Part shown: positions 37,101 through 49,100 of the stretch, in pieces
Numbering within the stretch: position 1 is the first letter of the stretch
How the letters are laid out: each line of letters starts with the position of its first letter
Assembly (NCBI RefSeq): GCF_037975245.1
Contig: NC_092573.1
Coordinates: 2,730,501 to 2,794,500 of the forward strand
Source: Apostichopus japonicus
Taxonomy: Eukaryota; Echinodermata; Holothuroidea; Aspidochirotida; Stichopodidae
Reading direction: 5' to 3'
Length of the DNA stretch: 64,000 nt
The notes under the pieces: generated by a model
Told to the model about the DNA's origin: nothing
Database searches by the model: none
Seen by the model: the letters and a program-made list of their open reading frames with translations, nothing else
Translations under genes and position numbers: made by a program

Positions 37101-40100
37101 GAAATGTTCCATCAGATAAGGAAGGCAATTGGTGGTCCCCTGAACCGAGTGGTGATTATATTGATAATACACTCCTGTATGGATGCCAATTGTGTGGAAA
37201 TTCTTGATCATTTTAATAACACACCCCAATATAGACAGGTCCTAAATCTCTAAGCATTATATTTATTTCAATCAAGATCAATAATTTACTGATTGTACTT
37301 TTTGCAGACAACTAATGAAGAGCATGATGAAGTACCTCAGGAGGAAATGAATACTATGGTATGTACCATAATATTTTGGTAAATTAATTTAAGACAATAA
37401 TTATAGGTATGGGTATTAAACTATACAAGCTAGAATACACAATAGATGTAATCTATATACCCTAAGAATATAAAATATAACAGAATATAAATCCCTCATA
37501 TAACAGGTGAAAATATTCTACTGAACCCGTCCCATACCAAGCAGTTTTGAGGCTGCGAAACAAAGGATCGACCAGAAATATAGAAATAGCATAGTCTGAA
37601 GCAGTATCTATACGCTGTGTCAGCTATGATGATTTTCACACACATGATTCAGTGCATGGTACATTCAATTGTTGGTCAGAATCGGGACATACATACAGTC
37701 AAATGTGGTGCAAACTGTAGATCTGCATTGTTTCACACAGATGATTTGAGGATGGATACTTTTGTGGGGCTATGGTAAATTTCACAAACATGATTCAATA
37801 GTACACCTTTCTTTAAGATAGTATACAAATTATAGATGGTTATGAGTGCAATAGTGCAAATATTTCATGAGTTAAAAGATGGAAAGTTCCATTCAACGAG
37901 GCGCAGCTGAGTTGAATGGAACAAATTACATTTTTCAACGAATGTAATATTTGTACTATTGCACAAATGGAAACCATTCATTATTTGTTTCATACAACAC
38001 CTTCAAATTTGGATATAATTGGATGTAAAATGCACTCATGCAACAGATTTTTTTGAACAGACAGGTTTCTATGCTCTCTTACCATTGAAAAAAGTGCTAT
38101 CAAAAAAGTATAGCACATGGTTCTATTTCATAGAGTGCAATAGAGCGGATTTTGCATGCAATCGACGAGCAATGGACCAATCAAATGGCCGGAATATAAT
38201 TAGGTGTTGTATAATATCTAAACACCTTCAGTCGTGGTAGCTGCATGTTAACATTATTACACTTTTATGACAGTATTGGTCAGTCAAGACATTTAGGGCA
38301 GAGGTGCCATTCAGAAGCTGTGTATCCCACTTTGTCATCACAAGGTTCCTAGATCAAGCTACTGTCAGACTATACAGTAGGTTAATCCTCTTCAGCTATT
38401 GATTAGCATATATGGCCTAATACGGGGGAAATGTTCCATCAGATAAGGAAGGCAATTGGTGGTCCCCTGAACCGAGTGGTGATTATATTGATAATACACT
38501 CCTGTATGGATGCCAATTGTGTGGAAATTCTTGATCATTTTAATAACACACCCCAATATAGACAGGTCCTAAATCTCTAAGCATTATATTTATTTCAATC
38601 AAGATCAATAATTCACTGATTGTACTTTTTGCAGACAACTAATGAAGAGCATGATGAAGTGCCTCAGGAGGAAATGAATACTATGGTATGTACCATAATA
38701 TTTTGGTAAATTAATTTAAGACAATAATTATAGGTATGGGTATTAAACTATACAAGCTAGAATACACAATAGATGTAATCTATATACCCTAAGAATATAA
38801 AATATAACAGAATATGCATATTGAATCCCTCATATAACAGGTGAAAATATTCTACTGAACCCGTCCCATACCAAGCAGTTTTGATGATTTTCACACACAT
38901 GATTTAGTGCATGGTGCATTCAATTGTTGGTCAGAATCGGGACATACATACAGTCAAATGTGGTGCAAACTGTAGATTTGCATTGTTTCACACAGATGAT
39001 TTGACCATGGATACTTTTGTGGGGCTATGGTAAATTTCACAAACATGATTCAATAAGCCCTAGTACACCTTTTTTTTAAATTGTATCTAAACAACGTTAG
39101 TTGTGGTAGCTGCATGTTAACTATATTACGCTATCGTGTATTGGTCAGTCAAGACATTTAGGGCAGAGGTGCCATTCAGAAGCTGTGTATCCCACTTTGT
39201 CATCACAAGGTTCTTAGATCAAGCTACTGTCAGACTATAGAGTACATGAAGGTTAAAAACCCCTTCAGCCATTGATGAGCATATGGCCAAATACGGGAAA
39301 GCTTCCATCATGCTAAAATACACAATATATTACTATATAATCTATAACCTAAGTATATAAAATATATCAGAATGGACATAGTCAATACCTCATATAACAG
39401 GTGAAATATTGTACTGTCTACTGAACCCGTCCCATATCAAGCAATTTTTAGGCTGCAAAACAAAGAATCGGCCAGAAATATAGAAATAGCATGGTCTGAA
39501 GCAACAGCTATTATGATGATGGTCATGTCAATCATAGCATTGGAATTCCATATCGGCCTGATAAAAAAACTGGACAACTATATTCAGTTTTGCTTACAGG
39601 TTCTGCATGAACTAGCTGTAAAGATGTTTGTATTTTGCTCTCCCATATCCATTCAATGAAATGGTTGACTCGGTACAGGAAGAGTCTCTCATGTTAGACA
39701 AATTCACTGATCTATGTTTTGCTCAGAAGCTGATCTTAGGACTGAACCTGTCTTGATGTCCTGGCCTAGTTGCGTGACCTATTCCTAGGGATTGGAGAAA
39801 TGTTTTTTTTCTGACACAATATACCTTTTTCTTGTTCTTAGAAAATTCATGTTTTTCTGTTTTAACATAACAAATTAAAAAAGTTGATTGTGAAAATAGT
39901 TTGATCTGTTATTTTGTTACATTTAAATGTCATTCTAAATATGTTTCATACTTACTTTGTTAATTTTATTCTTGTTTTAGGAAACTGCATGCAAATCAAC
40001 ATCAGTCTCATTCACAGGTGAGTTTTATTGTGTTCAATCCGAACAAATTGTTTTAAATACTTTTAGAGCCATTTTACTTTTATTGAACTCACTAATTTTT

Positions 40101-43100
40101 ATCAGTTCTGTAAACTGCAAACTTCATTTTCACTCTTTCAGAATCCCCAAATGGTGCATTATATTTTGATGCTGATCTGAGAAAATACCATCATTCACTT
40201 GGTAAGTGAAACAGCATTTAAATAGCCTTTTAATTGTTACCTATTAATTAACAAGTTTTCTTTATGTATTCTGTTAGATATTTTATGCTATATATATTTC
40301 ATTATATTTTGATGCCGATCTGAGAAAAATGAAGCCTTTGGACTATTAATTTTTAATGAGAACACTCTCTTCATTGTCTTTATGACTTATCGATTTTCAT
40401 TTTTAAATTGCCACAGATAACAACCCCAATGAGCCTGTGTTTTTGGATGAAATGACAGGGAATATGTACTCATATGGTGAGTTAAATTGACATGTTACCT
40501 GAATGTTTATTTAACCGACTGAATGCAAAAGTAACATTTTTGAATTTCTGTAATTACACAATATTAAGATATTTCAGATATTTTTAGATATTGCTCTATC
40601 ATGCCTATTTGGTATTGGCTAAACTTATTTACTGTAATAGGAATAGATGTATAATATCCAAAACTTAAACAATTATTCTTCATTTCAACAGATATTTGTA
40701 CTGTATCCTGCCAAGAGGTAAAGTATATACAATTCTAATTTCCAGGGAAGAAATATTACCAAAATAAATTTTGTAGTATATTCTTAGCTATTCTTGTCTA
40801 TGAAAGGAGGTGGTCATTGAAGCATAACATAACCAAAAATAAAAATGTTACTTCCAATTTAACTTTCATGTACGGAACATGTAAATTCACATGGTAAAAT
40901 CAATACATGTTTTTTACAATTCAAATCGTGATTTTGGCACATATTCCACAGGCTTGTTTTGGTAAAAACTTCATCACATGAGTTATAAGGATTTGGAGAA
41001 GTTAACTTGAATAAATCCTAACTAAATGTTTTGACTCTGCTCCCACCCCCTCCCCCCTCCACAAAAAAAAGAGGAAAAAAATAATACATTGCCATATATA
41101 CAGCATCTCAACAAAAATGTGCTAAATTCATTTCCCCATAGGAATCCTACAATTTTTATCAGTAATATGATACTAACATCAGAGGAAAATATTTAAAATT
41201 GGAATCTGTCAATTCATGATCATAGAAAAATAGGTTTTGTATCGAAATACACAAGAGATCAAAATAAGCAGATTTGTAGTAAATGCCCAAAGCTGTACAT
41301 TCTAAGATTTGGCAGATACAGTATGTGCACGTTGTTGGTACAAACCATCAAAATGTGCTATAATGTACTTATGTATATGTTTCTGAAATACACACTGATT
41401 AACTATCAATGTATGCATGATATAACATGCATGTCATACCAACTATCTTTGAGGTGTAAGAAACATACTTTTCCCAAATTCCATGTGGTTTCTTGTTCCA
41501 CAGCAGAACCACACAACAAGTAAATTTGAAAGAGTATAACTGCTTCCAATCCTGGAGTTTCATTAACAAAGTATATATATATAAATTTATAAGTTCCTTC
41601 AATTTTGCTCTTCAAATAGTAAAATGCTATCAGTTAAACTAAATGCAGCATTGCCTATTCTTTGATTCTATTTGTCCAGTAACAAACTGTTCTTCCTATA
41701 ACAAATGATATGCAAAAAGTGTTAATAGTTACCCTAGGCCTGTATGCATTGCATCTATTGAATCCTTTGAAATACCAAAGGAGTATGTGCTGTAAATTTG
41801 CAAAAATGGCATAGAAATATTGTAGTTGATCACAGTTTAATTTTAGTATTAAATCAATTTATTTGATTTACAGGAGTATCCTGAACTTCAACCAGTATTT
41901 GATAAAATGATGCAGCAAATAGAAGAACAGGTAAACAGTCTTGCATAAATTATAGGCCTATCTCAGTGAATGTTTCCCAGCTGTCTTGATGATGCATATC
42001 TACAAGTATTAATTATCAGGGGTACTGTTAATTAGCTAAAGACTAGACTTTTAAGTCGCCAAAATGAAAAGATCTAGTCGCCATGGCCACCAGAATATAC
42101 TGTATGTGAAAGGTGTGATCAGATTATCTGTGTGAAACTAGAATCTGCAGTTTGCTCCACACATGATAGTGTCTATGGGTACCATTGGCTTACAATTGCA
42201 ACTGATCAATGTACCAATGAATCACTTGGCACTCCAGTAATGTTGGAAGGTGAAAGCCAAAGACCAAGAATTGGCAGCTAACTAACAATGTCAGGCAATA
42301 TGTATTGCAGCTGGAGAGTTATATATTGTATATCAACAATGAATTTATATGGTTTATTGATTCACATTATTCTACTTCTTGCAGACATCTGATGATGATA
42401 GTGACAAAGCTATCTACGAAGAAAATGATTCCAAGGTATGTACAGTACTACCCTTGCAGTTACAGTAATTATTTCAAACCACACTTTTTCAAAAAACAAT
42501 TGAGTCTCCTATTCCAGTTACAATGCAGATAAATAAATGGAATGGAAATATCACTTGAACAATATGTATTGCAGCTGTCACCTGGAGAGTTATATATTGT
42601 ATATCAACAATGAATTTATATATGGTTTATTGATTCACTTTATTCTACTTCTTGCAGACATCTGATGATGATAATGACAAAGCTATCTATGAAGAAAATG
42701 ATTCCAAGGTATGTACAGTACTACCCTTGCAATTAATTATTTCAAACCACACTTTTTCAAAAAACAATTGAGTCTCCTATTCCAGTTACAATGCAGATAA
42801 ATAAATGGAATGGAAATATCACTTGAACAATATGTATTGCAGCTGTCACCTGGAGAGTTATATATTGTATATCAACAATGAATTTATATATGGTTTATTG
42901 ATTCACTTTATTTTACTTCTTGCAGACATCTGATGATGATAATGACAAAGCTATCTATGAAGAAAATGATTCCAAGGTATGTACAGTACTACCCTTGCAG
43001 TTAATTATTTCAAACCACACTTTTTCAAAAAAACAATTGAGTCTCCTATTCCAGTTACAATGCAGATAAATAAATGGAATGGAAATATCACTTGAACAAT

Positions 43101-46100
43101 ATGTATTGCAGCTGTCACCTAGAGAGATTCAAAAACTTACTGGTTTGGATATTTACGAGTGACGAGCTTACCTGTCTCCTCACAACCTTAGCACCTCATT
43201 CTACCGTGCCTATAAAGTCCTGGTAAAATAATAACACTGTGCGCCCTCTATGACCGAACCCCCCCTCGGTCACTCCTCACTACTCATGAGACCACTCCTT
43301 AAAAGTGGCCTCACGGTCACCGAAATAGGGGTGGCCAGAATCCTCTGGCCACCCCCAAGGACTCCCGTCGACTAAACTTCTCAAAGGTGAGCCCTTAACA
43401 AAAGGCACTGATGCCTTCCTAGCAGGGAGAGTGTAATCCTCCCCGCCGCAGCGGGTAAGGGGGGGGACACTCTCCTGAGCCCTGCAGGCGAAACTACCCC
43501 TTTTTCCTAACAAGGAGCCTCATCCTGTAAAGGCCCAACACTTGCTAACCCTAAGACAACTTAGGTGAGTACGCCTATGAAAAACACAGGGTGCAAAGTT
43601 ACCCTCACCGATAGACCTGGCCGGTGACTCTTAGTAGTTGTTGGCTCTGTCTATCTGGTGTTGTGCTTGGAGTCGTGAGCCTAGTCGAACGACTGCTCCC
43701 CCGTCCGGCTGTGTCCCACCCCCTCGGGGGAGGGAGGCGGGAATGGAGACAGGTAAGCTCGTCACTCGTAAATATCCAAACCAGTAAGTTTTGGAATATT
43801 TACTTCGCTCCTCGCCTACCTGTCTCCTCACAACCTTAGCACCGAGTGGCACTGCCCGATGGTGGGAGGCCCGAGGGGTGGGACCAAGTACCAACCGGCT
43901 ACCACCGCGCTACCACCGCGCTACCAAAAGCTGCCTCGGCGTGTAGAGTGTCAGGTAAGTAACAGGCGACGAACGTAGTTGGTGTTTTCCACGCTGCCAC
44001 CTTGAGGATGTCCTGTATCGGGATACCGGCAGAGAGAGCTGTGGAAGCCGAGGCCCCACTGATGTTGTGATCTCTTGGCCGGGTATCCCCCCATCGTGAA
44101 CGGGCGGATCATCTCTACTAGCCATCGGGATAGGGTATCCTTGGCGGCTGCTGTTTAAGGTGGTCGTGGCAGGATGAAAAGGGAGGTTGTTTGTCTCAAC
44201 TTCTCTGTCCTGTTTAAGTACCACTTCAGTGCCCTGACTGGGCACCATCGCTTGTCCTCAGCCACTGATGAAAGGGTTTTGATTTCCGGAAAGAAAATGT
44301 CCCCGGGCAAGAAAGTCAAGGCCCGGTTCTTGGCAATAAGGGACGGGTCTGGAACTGTCCTCGCCCCATGGCCCTCGAATCTGATGTGGTTCTGTTTGGT
44401 TGTTAGGGCTTGGAGGTAACTCCTTCACGCTGACGTTACCGCAATGACGAAGAGTGTTTTCTTTGTAAGAGCAGCCAGGGAAACGTTCCCCGTTGATTCG
44501 TACAGCGGCCCTGCCAGGGCATGCAGCACTGCTGAGAGCCCCGCAGAGGGGGCTAACTGTCTGACTCGTGGACGGCGATGAGCCATGCCTTTGGTGAGCT
44601 GGTCAATGTCTGGGTTAATGCCCAGCGTGGAGCCGTCTGGAAAACCAGACGTCCCCGTCTGGGGCCTGTGTGTGGGACCTGCGGCCTGGGACCCGGGGTC
44701 CGGAGGGAGCCACTAGGATGAGTTTACCCTTGGAGCTGCGAATCTTCCTCAGTATCTGGCTGATCATGCCAAAGGGGGGGGGGGAAGAATTTAAACCTCT
44801 GGTCCGTCTCAAGGCAGGGACCTGGCGCTATGTGGGAGGCTGCAGGTGGGACCGCCTGTTACAAAAGATGGGCAGCCCATTGTTGCCCTTTGTCGTAAGC
44901 AGGTCTATCAGAGGTATGCCGAACATGTGGAAAAACCTACCGCATGTTCCTTGCGAAGGGTTTACTCGTCGGGGTCGAGTTGTCCCCTGGGCAGAGCATC
45001 GGCCCTCACACTCTCCTTTCTGGCTATATGGGAGACCCATAGGGCCGTGCCAGATTCTGCAGCTGTGGTGACGGTCTCCCATGCCAGACGGCACAATCTC
45101 TCTGCCCTGGAGTCCTGAGAGCGAGGCGGAAGTACATGAAACCTGGTTATCTTTGCAAATAGTGTTGGGGCCGATCCTTTGCCCTGCTGACGCCACTGTG
45201 GTGCAGGAAAGTGGTTTCTCTGTATATGCTGCTAAAGAAGTCAAGGACAGTGGCCTGTATGATAACCTTGTTAGCGCCTGCAGTACAGCAGCACTCGCAG
45301 TACTGCTTGCATTACCACAGTACCGCTGATGACCCCTTTAGTTATCAACCAGTTGCAATCAGAAAACCTCTGAAGAAAAGTAATGCCTTGATGATGTAGA
45401 CCTAAGCTGTACCCTGTAGGGAGGTTTAATGGAGGTTCTTTCCATGAAAAATAATATTAATAATAATATTGAGGGTTGAACTGCGCCGGCCTATCTATCG
45501 ATAACGAAGCCAGAGGCGCTAGCAATATTACCCTGGTCAACAATAACCTGTTAAACAGAGAGAAATCCCTCCTGGATGGAAAGACGCAATGGAGATAAAG
45601 TGCCTTGCCCAAGGAAACAACAGAATGATCTGGCCAGGACTAAAACCTGCAAGCCTTAGATCACCAGTACACTGCCTACACCGCTTGACCACAGTGCTCT
45701 CCAAAAATTGAGTACTGAATGGATAGTTTGCTTCATCAGAGTCTTAATCAATGCTACAGCTGCTATGTGGCTTTTACAACTACAGTATATGTATGTATTT
45801 GTGTATGTAATTTAGATCATCCTGCAAGTAGGAACTTGTGAAGAAGCCTCATTGGCTTATCAAAGCCGCAAGCTGACCAAAGTCAGTCTCGTACATTCAT
45901 ATTTTAATGTCCATGACTATGAATTGTCAACAGCTCTGTAACTGGACAACATACATTAATCTTGGGGTGACTTGAACCGGGGACCTTTTGATTGGAAGGC
46001 ACCGGGTTTAACCACTGAGCTAACTAAGCTACAGCCCTACTCACCAGGAACAAACTCCCAACAGGGGATGTGTAGGGTGGGTTTGTAGAAATTCCACCTC

Positions 46101-49100
46101 ATAAATCCTGGCTGTTTAACGGAGTCCAGGGAGTTACTCAGCAAACACAAAGGCGTTACTAAATGTTTAGTCTTTTGCTATGATAGCGTTATTAGAGGTG
46201 TAAGAAATATGTTACCGAAACCCTTTAGGGGCTATTATTTCAAAACAATTTCCGTTAAGACATTAATATAACATTAATATAACGTAATATCTCATAGACA
46301 TCTTATGTCAACGTTTTATCAACACCACATTTAACGTAATAAACACGTATTGAATGTTATGATAACGTACCCGTTACTTCTCAAATCTCTTCCTGTCGAG
46401 ATGTGTCCATTTCGTAGTGCAGTAAAGGTATCCAGCTTCCTATTGAAACCACCTAGCGCCTAGGCTAGTCAAGACTAGGCCATCAGGTGCTACGAAATGC
46501 AACTCTGCTTAAGATGTCGGAACATCGAACATTGTTCATAAAGCGCATGCTGTATGTTCGGAGCGTGTTAGCGCTTGTAACTTGCTGGGGTTGTATCCTA
46601 CCCCTTTTTCAACTTACTAACGCGTTTGTCTTGGTAATTCACCAAAGAAATAGGAAGAAAGGCTTATTCCATAGGATCGCTCACGTAGTCGATAGCTCGT
46701 TGCAGTAAAAGTTGAGCTTACACGTGTCAAGCCAGGTGGCTGCTTGGCCCCCCCCCTCCTCTCTTAACAAATGTGCCACGTTGTACCTTTTTTTCTGGCA
46801 GTTTGCCAAGGATCTATGAGCGTTATGTTTCCTGGCACTTTGCCAAGTCTCGAGAAAGTTCTCTTCCTAGCAGTTTGCCAAGGTTTTAAAGTAAACGGAA
46901 TACTGTAAGTCATGAGAACCGATTTAAAACCCCTCAGTCTTACGCATTTTAACATGTTCTGGAAGTGGGTTCACCAGTGTTTTAAACGACAGTGTTTTTA
47001 AACACAAGTAAGATTTTAACCTAGGCAAATGGCGATGAATTATGATTAGAGAGGAGTATAATTAGCGAGGAGAATATGACCCATGAGTGTCTGCAGGTAC
47101 TCGATAAATAAACACACATTTGGGATGTGTAGTGGTAGCGGTGTTTTTCTGCAAATGATTCGAACCTGTCGTTGCCGCTCAAGCTGCTAGTTCCGGGGGG
47201 GGGGGACACTCCCCCTATTCTGGGAAGCGGGAGTAACCGTCCTCTGTAACCCCGAAATCTAGGGGTCGACCTCGTCGTCTAGGCCGGACAGGTTGCCCGA
47301 CGCTCTGCAAACCAGGTCGTCCTTGCCGGGGAACAAATCAGGTTCCATTCTTTGGTCTGGGATTGATCGTGGTGTCGCGGCCGGGCTGGCCATGGGTTGC
47401 GATCGCTCCTCGGCACCGATGTCTGTGTTCGGTGTCTGGGGTTAAGTATTTCTCCCTTTGCCGTGGGAACCTGGCTCGGGGCTGGTTCTCTTTTCGGATT
47501 GGGCGCTTGCCCCTGCTACCCCGTTCTGGGGGCCCGGCATTGGTAATCTCGTCGGTTCCCGGCCTCAGGACCGGCCGCGGCTCCGGTTAGGGGGTCTGCG
47601 GGCCGGGCTTCTGCACCTGCTACCCCATTCTGGGGGCCTAGCAGAACTAATCTCGTTGTAAATGTTGTTGTAGTTGTAAATGTTATTGTAAATGTCGCAG
47701 TTGTAAATGTTGTTACTCTCGTAGGCTCCCGACTTCGGGACCAGTTTTGGATCCCGTTTGGAGATCTGCGGACCGGGCTTCTGCCCCTGCGCCCCCGTTC
47801 TCGTCGGGCCCGGGCCCTCCGGAGCCAATCTCTGAGGACCCAGCAGTCGATTGTATAGCTCTGGTTCCCGGCTCCGGGGGCGGTCTCGGATCTGGAGTGA
47901 AAACTCGGTTCTGCCTTCCCTTCGAGTCTCGCCGGACCCGGGGTCTCGCCGGACCCGGGGCCTCGCCGGACCCAGGCTCCCGGAGCCCGTCTCTGTGTGC
48001 GTACCACGCCGGGTACCACCACGCCGGTATTCCTCGACCCGGACATTCTGTCCTTTCCGGTGGGATTTTTTTTTTTTTTTTTTTTTCTCGCCGGACCCGG
48101 GCTCCCCGGAGCCTGCTATGGGACCGGCTCTGTTTCAGCGACCCCTCGGTCGTACTCTCTCTCTCGGACCCGAGCTCTCCGTGGCCTGTAGCCCGCGCTC
48201 CATGGGTCTCTCTTGCTGCCACCCGGACTGAGACGTTGCCTCTAGCCCGGCCGAGCCGTGCCTCTTCTCAAGAGGTCTTTTCTTGGCAGGAGCCTTGCTC
48301 CTGCCCTTCCCTCTGGCCGTAATCAACCGGACGTCGCCGGGACCGTTAGGGGTACTCTTTCTCTCTCTCTCCACCTCTCCTTCGGCCCTCTCCTGGCCAC
48401 TTTCCTCCACCTCTCTCACCACTTCTCCCTCCTCCTCTCTCTCTCTCTCTTGTCTCTCCTATATCTTTTTCTGGGGCACCGATGGCCTAAGGAATCAAGT
48501 CCAGCCTGCCCTAAAGCTTGCTTCTTAGACTCGTAAGCCACTGGTCTATCTAGTGCCACTGGGCTGGCGAAAAATTTATGCAGACCAGGCATGGGTCCCG
48601 TCTGGTGTAGGTTCTACACTTAGGACACAAATCGTGTTCGACCCAGGTTCTGCCTGGCCGAAACATCGAAAGTTAAAAAAAAAAACTTCAGCTGGTTACG
48701 AGACAAACTAAAACGCCCGAATTAAGGAAAGACTAACTCTTAAGCTTACGGAAAAATGCAAACTAGCAAGAGAACGGGAGAGAACGGGAGGTACATAACG
48801 GTGAGTAGAGGTACGTAGCGTAACCTAGCAACGGCAAAATACGAAAAACGCTATGAAGTGGCCTAACAAAATCAACACAAGCTGAAAAAGAACATGAGAG
48901 AGCGAAATATAGAAGAAGAAATCGTGAATAGAAATACAATGTAGACATGCTATGAACATGAAAATACAACGACACGCCTATAGCGTGGGGAAGGGAAATT
49001 GGCGGGAAACCTAGGCAGTTCGCGGAACTGCTACCCCCGCAAAAAACCTAAGGGCGGAAACGCACTAGGAATAAAAACAGTCCCCAAAACCCTCCCTTTC

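Larger units (their letters stand above)
22430..39530. repeat. Exon-containing tandem duplication array 1 (units of about 0.94 and 1.33 kb)
   Basis: Eight units each carry one identical-length microexon plus flanking intron, and a ninth degenerate, exonless remnant lies at about 38690-39530. Exon-to-exon spacings are 1328, then (across the DIRS insertion) 7807, then 1336, 1327, 937, 1334 and 1327 bp. Long units differ from short ones by an extra segment of about 400 bp. The last six units are themselves a doubled 3.6-kb block: exons 32374/35974, 33710/37308 and 35037/38635 are 3598-3600 bp apart. Intron identity between units is very high by eye, so the expansion is recent or kept uniform by conversion. 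Confidence 0.95.
45215..48540. other. E2 cargo (SINEs, NFI-like sites, GC-rich block)
   Basis: Collinear with E1 26944-30170. The AT-rich half (45215-47160) carries the SINE heads and NFI-like sites. The GC-rich half (47170-48540) carries the same 'ctcgccggacccggg' modules, a 'gttgtaaatgtt' minisatellite (about 47655-47722) and an about 20-base poly-T tract at 48066-48086. Long frames on both strands are low-complexity and not conserved with E1. Confidence 0.65.

Noticed and set aside
45962-46040. Functional tRNA gene on the minus strand
   Set aside because: A and B boxes are present, but there is no complete cloverleaf or paired acceptor stem, and it recurs within a repeat, so it is a SINE head.
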